In this document: one piece after another, positions 52,985 to 61,812 of the stretch | Layout: each line of letters opens with the position of its first letter | Numbering within the stretch: the first letter of the stretch is position 1 | The notes under the pieces: generated by a model | Database searches by the model: none | Told to the model about the DNA's origin: nothing | Seen by the model: only the letters and a program-made list of their open reading frames with translations | From: Ustilago trichophora | Lineage: Eukaryota; Basidiomycota; Ustilaginomycetes; Ustilaginales; Ustilaginaceae | NCBI GenBank assembly: GCA_900323505.1 | Contig: OOIN01000007.1 | Span: forward strand, 186,001-250,000 | Direction of reading: 5' to 3' | DNA: 64,000 nucleotides | Position numbers and translations under genes: made by a program

Positions 52985-55057
52985 ATGGTCACTCAAACAA
53001 AGATGTCAGCCTCGGCATCATCCTCTTCAACCGCCGCTGCTGGTGGTGGTGCACCTCCACCCGGCAAACTCTCACGAGCAGAGTTTCGACGCCAAAAAGA
53101 CCTCGAAGAAGACCGAAAAGCCGGTCGTGCCCCCGCAGAACTCGACGAAGATGGCAACATTATCAATCCTCACGTACCCTCATACATGGCTCAAGCGCCC
53201 TGGTACATGGACACTGGTTCGCGCTCGCTGAAGCACCAGAAGAAACCTGTTGATCCCAATGCGGTCAAAGCAGGCATAAACGATTGGTACCACCGTGGCG
53301 CCTCTTCTTCTTCCTCAGCTCCCGCACCGGTCGCCAAGAAGTTCCGCAAGGGTGCATGCGAGAACTGTGGCTCCATGTCTCACAAAACCAAAGACTGTCT
53401 CGAACGACCTCGCAAAAAGGGAGCCAAGAAGCTCGGCAAAACTCTCGCTGGCGATCACATCGTAGAAGACATTCAAGGTCTCGACTATGCAGCCAAGCGC
53501 GACAGATGGAACGGTTACGACCCGTCCGAGCACAAAAAGGTCATTGAAGAATTCGAAGCCATCGAAGAGGAACGACGCCGCTTGAAGGAGGAACAGATCG
53601 ACAATGCCACCTCTTCCGATCTCAAGCATGCCAAGCGTCTCGCTCAAAAGTCGCAAAAGTCTTCCACCAAACCCGATGGCGACGACGGAATCGACTTTAG
53701 CTCCTCCGACAGTGACGATTCCGATGAGGACAAGTACGCCGACAAAGCCGATGCCGTTGGACAAAAAGTCGACACGGAAAAACGCATGACCATCCGCAAC
53801 TTGCGCATTCGCGAAGACCGAGCCAAGTATCTCTACAATCTCGATGTCAATTCTGCCTACTACGACCCCAAGACGCGCACCATGCGCGAGGCGCCCAATC
53901 CCAACATCCGTCCCGAAGATGCCGAGTATGCCGGAGACAATTTCGCCCGTGCCCAAGGTTCCGATTCCGGAGCCCTTGCCAACCTGCAGCTCTTCTCCTG
54001 GCAAGCAGAAGCCCGAGGAAACGATCTCAACCTCCAAGCCAACCCCACCGCAAACGAGCGACAGTATCGAGAATTCCAACAACGTAAAGAAAAGCTTCGC
54101 GAATCCAACAAGGGCAGCATTCTCGACAAATACGGTGGTGCCGAACACTTTGATGCTCTTCCCAAGGAGTTGTTGACGGGTCAAACGGAACAGTATGTCG
54201 AATACAATCAGGCAGGCAAAATTGTCAAAGGGTTGGAGAAGGTGGTGGCAAGGAGTAAGTGGGAGGAAGGCGTGTTGGAGAATAACCATACACAGGTTTG
54301 GGGTAGTTGGTATGATATGGTGGGGGCTCAGTGGGGGTATGGCTGTTGTAGGTCAACGGTTTGGAATAGTTACTGTACGGGAAAGGCTGGGATTGAAGCG
54401 GCTATGGCGAGTCTTGCTGGTCCTGCTGCTGAAGCGAGTGGTTCCGGGTCTGGTTCTGGCACTGAGGAGAAGAGCAAGCAGAAGGAAAAGGAAAAGGAAA
54501 AGGAATCAGCGAAAGAAGGTAAACGCAAAAGAGGACGCTCTCGTTCACCATCTCGCTCCTCTCGTTCCCGTTCCAGCTCCACCAACACCTCCTCCTCCTC
54601 CTCCTCCTCTTCCTCCTCCTCCTTCTCAAACCGCTCTTCTTCTCGTCATCGTCGTTCTCGAACCCATCGCAGACGTCATCGATCGAGATCTCCCTCTCAT
54701 CAATCCAAACGTGGCTACACTTCTCGCAAAGATCTCGGCACTGGCGACGTCAACTCGCGTCTCAATCGTACCGCACTTGAAGCGGCCATTTTGGAAGAGA
54801 AGGCCAAGAATGATCCTATTTTAGCGGCAAAACTTGCCGAAGAGAAACGTCAAAAGTACGAAGCTCTACCGGATTGGGTCAAAGATGCTGAATTGGTCAA
54901 TGCCAAAGTCAATCGCATTACAGGGGATAGCGGTGGGGGGGTTGACGTTACAGAGGAGCAACTCGAGGCATATCGATTGGTTAATAGGAATGGCAATGGA
55001 AATGGGATCAGTGAGGATCCTATGGCTGGATATAGGGATCAAGAAGGTCAATTTTGA
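52985..55057 (+). CDS. SLU7: Pre-mRNA-splicing factor SLU7
   Basis: SLU7 acts in the second catalytic step of splicing, where it helps choose the 3' splice site. From the ATG at 52985 the protein has 690 residues; a second ATG six codons downstream (53003) is also possible. The family core is complete: the N-terminal KLSRAEFRRQKDLEE and PWYMDTGSRSLKHQKK segments, the CCHC zinc knuckle CENCGSMSHKTKDC (about 124-140), GLDYAAKRDRWNGYDP, RNLRIREDRAKYLYNLD, YYDPKTRTMREAPNP, GSILDKYGG and VWGSWYDMVGAQWGYGCC. The C-terminal part differs from small SLU7 proteins: a KEKEKEKE patch, a Ser/Arg-rich tract with polyserine (TCC repeats at about 54585-54630), then a conserved-looking RLNRTALEAAILEEKAKND helix. 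The Arg-Ser tail could mediate contacts with SR proteins. One exon. Confidence 0.95.
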   Translation: MVTQTKMSASASSSSTAAAGGGAPPPGKLSRAEFRRQKDLEEDRKAGRAPAELDEDGNIINPHVPSYMAQAPWYMDTGSRSLKHQKKPVDPNAVKAGINDWYHRGASSSSSAPAPVAKKFRKGACENCGSMSHKTKDCLERPRKKGAKKLGKTLAGDHIVEDIQGLDYAAKRDRWNGYDPSEHKKVIEEFEAIEEERRRLKEEQIDNATSSDLKHAKRLAQKSQKSSTKPDGDDGIDFSSSDSDDSDEDKYADKADAVGQKVDTEKRMTIRNLRIREDRAKYLYNLDVNSAYYDPKTRTMREAPNPNIRPEDAEYAGDNFARAQGSDSGALANLQLFSWQAEARGNDLNLQANPTANERQYREFQQRKEKLRESNKGSILDKYGGAEHFDALPKELLTGQTEQYVEYNQAGKIVKGLEKVVARSKWEEGVLENNHTQVWGSWYDMVGAQWGYGCCRSTVWNSYCTGKAGIEAAMASLAGPAAEASGSGSGSGTEEKSKQKEKEKEKESAKEGKRKRGRSRSPSRSSRSRSSSTNTSSSSSSSSSSSFSNRSSSRHRRSRTHRRRHRSRSPSHQSKRGYTSRKDLGTGDVNSRLNRTALEAAILEEKAKNDPILAAKLAEEKRQKYEALPDWVKDAELVNAKVNRITGDSGGGVDVTEEQLEAYRLVNRNGNGNGISEDPMAGYRDQEGQF

Positions 55058-57579
55058 TAGTTTGTAGCAAGTTATTCAACTTTGATCTATGACAGATATT
55101 ATCGTGATTTTACCAGATGCTTGGAAGTGATTAAGAAAAAACTCCAAACCAGCATGAGTGCATAGGCATGTGTGTATTCTCAAAAAAGAAAAAAAAAGAA
55201 AAGGGGGCTGCTTAAGCAAAAGTTGAACAAATGATGCAATTATGAATGACTAAAAGTACAGATGCAAAAGGTGTGTGAGTACAGTAGTGATGATGGTGAA
55301 GCATGCTTTTATTTGTATATGAGATCTGTTGAAAGAGTTATCAAAGCGTTCAGAAGCGTCAGTATAACTCGCCAAGATATGACGAGGAGTCTTTCTTCCG
55401 TCCTTGAAACATCATCACAGCATCCTATATTTGTGGCGAAGGGATTCTCCATCGCTCAGCGGAACATGAGCAACGCATCTTGAGAGTGTATTGGGAGGAC
55501 GTCTCAGATCTCTGTTCTGTAACAAAAGGTTGCGCAGTGAGCCCAAAAATTTGTTCTCTAGGCGCTTTGTAATGCGTTAGTAGCACCTCCTCTCTCTCCA
55601 CCGCTAATTATCTGTGCATTGAAGAGGGGAGATCTGCCTTGTTCCGAGTAGGGAGAAGAAAAGGTCTGGCGGTTCGCTTCATGTCCATCTCTCTCTGAAC
55701 CCATTACCCGAAAATTATTCTTGAGTAAAAGAAACAGCAGCAGCAGCAGCGGTAAAGGGGAAATAAGCAGAGAAACAAAGACAAGACAAGTCGACCAAGT
55801 AGGGAGCAATAGGTCTTTCTAATTGCCTATTCCCTTATCCTTTTTTGGGAGAAAAAAAAGATAAGTCGGCAGTCACCCATAAAAGCAGATCCCTCGCAAG
55901 CAAGGAATCGGCCCCAACGTTGGGTCGCCAGAGCAAAGTACTGGTTCGGGCAGTCGGTAAGAGAAAGGGTCATCTTAAATAAGTCGGGGTCGAGAGAGCA
56001 GTCGTGGGGAAGAGTCGAGTCGGTCTTCACATGAGGAAAAACATCCAAACTTCGGCGAATAAAATCCGGGATCCTGGACGCCCACAAAAGAAGAAAACAT
56101 TGCCGCTTTGGGAAGCGTAATCATCAACAATCATGTGGGGCGACGACGCCTCTGAACCTCCCAATCCCCTCAAAAAAGACGAGAGGCTGGCTTTAAAGCC
56201 GAGGGCTCTCAACTCTTTAAAAGAGATGTGGGTCCAAGAGACGCATTCCATTGTCGCTGCAGACGAGGGTTGCTGAGTCCAAAAGGGGAGGGTTTTGAAT
56301 AGAAAGCTCGCTCGCGCGTTTATGACAGCGGCCTCATTTTTGGCACCCAAACACAAAGCAGCCGTTCAGGTGTTTTGACCGTGGAATGTAAAAAAAGGCG
56401 CGAGTCGTGGGTCGGATCTGCACAAAGATCGAGAGGAGTGCACGCCAGTCGGTGAAGAGGGTTGAACAGGCCAGTCGAAGCAAAAGGGTATCCCGCAAAC
56501 AGTCGGCCCCAGGCTCTCCAATTTGACCTTTCATTCGATATGGGGAGGGAGGGTCCGAGCCAGAACAGCCAACTGTTTAGCGGAACACCTTGCCGTGGTC
56601 TCTCGCCTTAAGACTATTCTTCAATCGGTCCATGTCGTTGAAAGTCGGTCGAAAGTCGTCATATATCGTCGTCACACTTGTCACTGTGTCGGCTCGAGTC
56701 TTGTCTAAACTTTCTTCAATACTGATGGTCGTAAGTCGAGTTCGGGCGGAGTCGGGTTCAGTGCACAAAAAAGCAGGCTTTCCAAACGATTTCATGATCA
56801 TCAATCCAAACCGTCCTCATCACAAGGGCCGGCGCTTGAATCCAATGCTTCAAAGAAAGACGCGGGAAAGACGATTTTTGGGTACCAAACACGCACACGG
56901 CTCTGACTCGGCGAGCGGTCAACCCTTCCCCTGGATCTCGACGAAGGAGATCCGGATCACAGGCCAACCCCGCAGCTTCTATTCTTTCGTCACCGAAAAA
57001 ATAAATGCACCCGTTTGATTCTCACTGGGTTGCGGTCCACGCCACCGACTGGTGCTACCGTTGCGGCGAAGCTGCCCAATCAACGACGGGATCTCGCCTC
57101 GCTGTAGGTGACTGTCTCCCATGCTTCCCCGCTTTGTTGTTGATGGTCTTGATCTAGACAAAGGGATGTGCAGGAGGATTGGGGGGCTTGGTGTAGCTGC
57201 TTGCCGGATCTCTGCTGCCCTTGCTGCTGTTCGGGAATGGAGGAAGATGGATGCAATCCGCAACTAGACTTGCTTCATCTCGCCATATCCGGCCCATCGG
57301 CTTGATCCGATGCAACGGATAAGAAGAGGCGGAGAGCGAAAGGAAAAAGAGACCCGTGCAAGGGTGACTCTTTGATGCATACTGTGCGTGTAACGTGCGA
57401 TTTCTGATCATCAAGGACGTCGCGACTCGATACTGTGCTGATGTCGGAGCTTCGTCGCGATGGGATGCCGCCAAGGATACCGGATCTGTACGGAGCTGGT
57501 TTGCTCGCTGTGATGGCGAAAGAGCGTGACTCACCTTTTTGAGATGTGCTGATGTCGTGTGACCAAAGGCTGCGCAGCC
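55058..57579. other. 2.5-kb region without a convincing gene, with a strand-biased AGTCG block
   Basis: Between the stop codons of convergent SLU7 and the RRM gene. ORFs on both strands are at most about 140 codons, often without ATG, and none shows a domain. From 55789 to 56754 the pentamer AGTCG occurs about 15 times on the plus strand, while its reverse complement was not noticed in the same interval. An AGC tract (CAGCAGCAGCAGCAG) lies near 55737. No terminal inverted repeat, LTR or transposase sequence was recognised; a non-coding RNA or old repeat remains possible. Confidence 0.5.
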
Positions 57580-58515
57580 TTAGTAGAGGACGGAAGCGGA
57601 GACACGATACCGCCCACCCGTGTTCTGAATGTCGAACGTCGCCGGTGCAAAGTATGTGTTATGCCATCTCCTGACCAACCTCATGGCCTCTGCCTGCGTT
57701 TGACACCTGACGATGAAGCTGGTTGTGGTGGCGTCGATGTGCGTCTTTGGCAGCTTAAGCACGCCGCCGAGTACAGCATCGTGACTACCTCCGTAGCCTT
57801 TACCATCCAGCAGATAGCCTGCATAGCTGGTGCGCTTGCCTCTCCACCTGTCCTGCGGCCGCAAATCGTATCGAGACGCAAGCCTCTCCTCCAGTCTGGC
57901 TTCGAACGTATCCTGGGGGATATTGCGGAGTAGCACGAGCTTTCCCGTCTCATACTCAATGAGGTCAAAGGGGAGCTGATAGTCTGGAGACCACTTGCCA
58001 TAGGTCTGTTGGAGGAATCGCTGGCGTGCGCTTGTAGAACGAAGGTTGGCTTTGAGCATCCTGCCGCCCAAGATACGACCGTGCGCAGCTCCTTCAAAGT
58101 GACGCGCATGTATAGTGCTGGAGAAGGAGACAAGAGCTTTGCCACTGGGACGTAGTGATTTGGTGTAGATGTACTCGATGCGGCCAATGTCGTTTGCAGT
58201 TTTGGTTGCGTGGGCCAGAGCGCGGATGTCGGCAGGTGTGGCGGTGGCGGGGAGACCAGTGAGCAGAACATCCTTCTCTTGCATAAGGTTTCGGCGAAGA
58301 GCTTCAGGACGAAGATTCTGCTCATTTGGGCTGGGCTCGTGGTCCGCCGGTACTTGAAAGCCTTGAGCGACGTAACTCCTAGTGGATAATTGGACTGACG
58401 ATGAAGTAGCGATGGCCAAACGAGATGTAGAGACGAATGCGGCAGTGGATGTAGTAGCCTTTAGGAAGGGTAACAGCGTCCCAGGGCGCAGTGTTGGCGC
58501 CCTGAGAAGCGCCAT
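57580..58515 (-). CDS. Mitochondrial RNA-binding protein with two RRM-like domains
   Basis: A 311-residue protein in one exon from the ATG at 58515. The first 50 residues are rich in Arg, Ser, Thr and Ala without acidic residues, as in a mitochondrial targeting sequence (RLAIATSSSVQLSTRSYVAQ). An RRM-like fold lies at about 83-160 (DVLLTGLPATATPADIRAL ... GKALVSFSSTIHARHF), where RNP2 is clear and RNP1 is divergent. A second one begins near 190 (GKLVLLRNIPQDTFEARLEERL) and extends with a long loop to about 290. RRM proteins of this type serve mitochondrial RNA processing or translation; the specific role and target are unknown. It is divergent from MAD1, with 373 bp between starts. Location is predicted from composition only. 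Confidence 0.75.
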   Translation of the reverse strand: MALLRAPTLRPGTLLPFLKATTSTAAFVSTSRLAIATSSSVQLSTRSYVAQGFQVPADHEPSPNEQNLRPEALRRNLMQEKDVLLTGLPATATPADIRALAHATKTANDIGRIEYIYTKSLRPSGKALVSFSSTIHARHFEGAAHGRILGGRMLKANLRSTSARQRFLQQTYGKWSPDYQLPFDLIEYETGKLVLLRNIPQDTFEARLEERLASRYDLRPQDRWRGKRTSYAGYLLDGKGYGGSHDAVLGGVLKLPKTHIDATTTSFIVRCQTQAEAMRLVRRWHNTYFAPATFDIQNTGGRYRVSASVLY

Positions 58516-58888
58516 GGTGTGGTGAAAGAGGAGAGGGTTGATGATGATGGTGAAAGATGAAGGCTGAGTTGTGTGTGTGAGGTGTCACAGAATTAGCTCT
58601 GGATGGATGCAGCCGCCTTCTCCCCCAAAACAAAAAAGGCTCAGTCGCGCATCGCAATCTCATCGGGCATATTTTCATTTTCCCGATCTCACATGACAAT
58701 GCACGGTGTGCCAAATTGTGCATCAAAACATTCGGGCGCGCATCCGACTCGAGCAGAGAACAACACCTTCGTTGATTGTTTGTCACCGTCCCACCTTTCT
58801 CATTACCATCGTCAACCTAGCTCCGAACAAGGATCTTCTATCACAATCAACGATTTGGCGCAATCACTTGGTGACCATCGCTGAAACC
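58516..58888. other. Divergent region between the RRM gene and MAD1
   Basis: Only 373 bp hold both promoters and leaders. The MAD1 frame is open upstream of its ATG back to about 58706, but without another ATG in frame. No other feature is evident. Confidence 0.5.
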
Positions 58889-61642
58889 ATGGACGGCCGC
58901 CGAGTCTCCTCCGCAGGCTCTGGCATTCCTCAGATGCGCTCGGGTATTCCCCGACCTGGCGGAGGTGCTTCCTCGGCTTCTGGTGGCAATGCTGAATCTG
59001 CCATTCCTCGACCTTCTTCACGTATCGGTGCCGCTTCCTCTTCCTCTGCTTCTTCTGCCCCTCGCGCAAGTGGAGGTCCCATGGGCGCCTATCGTTCCAG
59101 TTCAGCCGCAGGTCGCAGTTCCACTGGCAGCTCCATCCATCCGCCTTCTACCAACACCAACCCTTCCACCCTCCTCCGTCAAACCCCTGCCTCTGCCGCC
59201 CCCTCCACCCGCACCTATTCCGGCCTCGCCTCTCGCATCAGCACCCTCTCTGCGCGACCGCTCGATCCCAACACCTCCACCAACATGCTCGGCACCACTG
59301 GCGCAGACGACATCTCCTCAGCCTCCCTGCTCCTCGATACATCCATCGGCGTCGCCCCACACAAACGCACCGTCTCCGCCGCCGGTCTTGCAGACGACAG
59401 CATCTCCTCCATGTCCTTTTCCAAGCGCCCTCATCTCCGCAAACTCTCCATGGACGGCACCTCGCCCCTCCTCCTTCAGGCAGAATTGCATCCCGCCTGC
59501 ACACCCCGACCCGAATCTCCCGCATACGAAATCGCCGTGCTTCGAACACACTACGACCAACAGCTCCTAGCCGAATCTCGCAGATACAGGAAACTCGAAC
59601 AGGACTACGAGGCCAAATGCAAAGAATTGGACCGATTCAACAGACAACGTGTCGAGTTGCTTGACGAGTGGGATAAAGCTCAAGAGACTACACGTAACAA
59701 AGAGGCGGAGTGGAGCGCAAAGCGACAATCGCTAGAGGACGAAGTTGTGCGATTGAGAAGTAGCAACTCGGAACTCACCCATCGTAACGACGAACTCGCT
59801 TCGGGATCTTCTTCGCAGCTCTCCGAACTGCGGACTCGGATTACGACTCTCGAGACCGAGTTGGCAAAGAGCAAAGCTGAAACGCAAGCAGCCACACACA
59901 GAGCCAAATTGGCAGAAGACGAAGTCGGTGCAAACAAGGCCGAGCTCGAAGACCTGCAAAATGCACTGGAGGACGAACAGCAATTGCGAATCTCCCAGGT
60001 GGATGAAGCACGGCTTGGCGGTGGAGCAGAGGGCAAAAAAATCGCCGAAGAATTGGCCCGTCAAACTTCGCACTTGCTCAAACTGGAAGCCCTAAACGCG
60101 CATTTGACCGCTGAAAATGGCCGTCTGACACATCATTCTAGCAATGTGGAGCTGTTGAAGGAGGAAAAGCGATCTCTAGAAGCCAAGTTGCGAACTTTGG
60201 ACTCGATGAGGGATCAACTCGTTCGGGCGGAGGCAGAGATTGTAGAATTGAAAGAGAGGGAGATGGGTTGGGATGCGTTGTTGAGGAATGGGGTTGAGGG
60301 TGAAGTGGAAACGGCTTTTGCTGCGGCTGCCAATGTTGAGGCTGCCGTTCCGGATGTAGAGCCGCCGCAGATTGTAGATAGGTCTACGCTGCCGAAGTAT
60401 CTCTCGACGTTGAAAGGGACGGTTGCGGGGCTTACGGCGCGATGCACTGCTCTACAGAGTACTGTGGAGAAACTTCGCACGCGCAATCTTGTTCTCGAAG
60501 AAGAATCCAAAGATACCGATGCAAAAGATCGAAAGGTTCAACAGGAGCTCACCACGCTATCGACAAATTTGGCTCGAGCCAACAAAACAGAATCTCGACT
60601 TCAAGACGAGATCTCTCGCCTCAAGACTATGCTGCAGAGCTACGAAGCGGAAGAACAGAATCTCAACACTAGCTCCTATGACGCTGCCCACTCCCAACGG
60701 ATAGCTTTGCTCGAACAGGAGCTCGGAGCGTCCAAATCTGAAGCTTCGAGACTTTCCGAGGAGCTGGAAACAGTGTCAAAGACGCTTGCCGAACGGGAGA
60801 GTAAGGGTGAAGATGATAGCGCTACAAATCTTACTTGTAGGCTGGCTGCTCTGGAAGAGGAGAAAGTCCATCTTGAAGCAAAAGTGGCCGAGCTTACCAA
60901 CGGAACGACGATGCTAGGCAAAGAGTTGGAGGTACTGGGCAAGGAGAATGAGATGCTATGGTTGCGGGTTGGTAGGGGAGAGTTTGATCAGGAGAAACAG
61001 CGATGTTTGGTACTTGGCCAAAATCCTGTTTCGGTTGATCTCGATGTTCGTAGGAAGACGTTGGATTCTTTGAAAGCTGAAAATGCAGAACTTCTTGCAC
61101 GGGTTGAAGAGCTTTCCTCCCTCGTGTCGAGCTCTGCTGCACTTGGCACCACCACTTGTTCGAGTAATGGGCAGGCTTTGGTACCGCAATCCGTGGTTGA
61201 AAATCTCAAATCGGACCTAGACGCTCTTCAACTTTCCATCGCTGCTAAGGAAAAAGCCATGCTTCGGTTGAAACAAGTCTTTTCCGCCAAAGCAAACGAA
61301 TTCAGGGAAGCCATTCAGAGTCTGTTTGGTTACAAAGTCAAATTCCTCGAAAATGGCAAAGTCAAGCTCACCTCTACTTTCAACACAAGTAAAAATTCAA
61401 CAAGTCTCATCTTTGAAAGTGAAGATGGTAACATTGGTAAAATGAAGTTGATGGGTGAAGCTATCAAGTTTCCTGGTTTGGTCAATTTGAATGGATTAAA
61501 GGAGTATTGGTTAGATCCAGAGGGTGTAAGGCAAAGCGTACCATGCTTTTTAGCAGCGCTCAATTTAGAGCTCTACGAAGGATGTACAATGGCTGTTAGA
61601 CGGGCAAAGTTCGACGATGTTGGTGAGGAAGAAGACGAGTAG
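58889..61642 (+). CDS. MAD1: Spindle assembly checkpoint protein MAD1
   Basis: MAD1 recruits MAD2 to unattached kinetochores and templates its conversion to the inhibitory form. From the ATG at 58889 the protein has 917 residues. Residues 1-210 are Ser/Pro-rich and disordered, with three SxIP motifs near the start. About 215-800 is long coiled coil (many KLEQDYEAKCKEL-type heptads). The MAD2-binding motif is visible at about 705-714 (RCLVLGQNPVS, matching the basic-x-hydrophobic-x-hydrophobic-xxx-Pro pattern), the BUB1-binding RLK at 793-795, and the C-terminal globular domain from about 800 (FSAKANEFREAIQSLFGYKV ... GCTMAVRRAK), ending in an acidic tail. All checkpoint-critical motifs are therefore present. 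Single exon. Kinetochore and nuclear-pore localisation is expected from the family. Confidence 0.94.
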   Translation: MDGRRVSSAGSGIPQMRSGIPRPGGGASSASGGNAESAIPRPSSRIGAASSSSASSAPRASGGPMGAYRSSSAAGRSSTGSSIHPPSTNTNPSTLLRQTPASAAPSTRTYSGLASRISTLSARPLDPNTSTNMLGTTGADDISSASLLLDTSIGVAPHKRTVSAAGLADDSISSMSFSKRPHLRKLSMDGTSPLLLQAELHPACTPRPESPAYEIAVLRTHYDQQLLAESRRYRKLEQDYEAKCKELDRFNRQRVELLDEWDKAQETTRNKEAEWSAKRQSLEDEVVRLRSSNSELTHRNDELASGSSSQLSELRTRITTLETELAKSKAETQAATHRAKLAEDEVGANKAELEDLQNALEDEQQLRISQVDEARLGGGAEGKKIAEELARQTSHLLKLEALNAHLTAENGRLTHHSSNVELLKEEKRSLEAKLRTLDSMRDQLVRAEAEIVELKEREMGWDALLRNGVEGEVETAFAAAANVEAAVPDVEPPQIVDRSTLPKYLSTLKGTVAGLTARCTALQSTVEKLRTRNLVLEEESKDTDAKDRKVQQELTTLSTNLARANKTESRLQDEISRLKTMLQSYEAEEQNLNTSSYDAAHSQRIALLEQELGASKSEASRLSEELETVSKTLAERESKGEDDSATNLTCRLAALEEEKVHLEAKVAELTNGTTMLGKELEVLGKENEMLWLRVGRGEFDQEKQRCLVLGQNPVSVDLDVRRKTLDSLKAENAELLARVEELSSLVSSSAALGTTTCSSNGQALVPQSVVENLKSDLDALQLSIAAKEKAMLRLKQVFSAKANEFREAIQSLFGYKVKFLENGKVKLTSTFNTSKNSTSLIFESEDGNIGKMKLMGEAIKFPGLVNLNGLKEYWLDPEGVRQSVPCFLAALNLELYEGCTMAVRRAKFDDVGEEEDE

Positions 61643-61812
61643 AAAAGAAAGGAAGGGTGAAAGGGGAAACGGGGAAGATGCTCGGCAAATCAGATTTTTC
61701 TTCTCGCTCACACGCCAGCCGTTTTTTGTACAATTCACTACGATGAACTATAACATCTTGTATCCCCTTCATCAATAGGGGCTTGTAATAACACCTTCGA
61801 ACAACCTTTTTC

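Noticed and set aside
55058..57579. Transposable element remnant
   Set aside because: No terminal repeats, target-site duplication or transposase/reverse-transcriptase-like residues were recognisable; left as an unexplained AGTCG-rich block.
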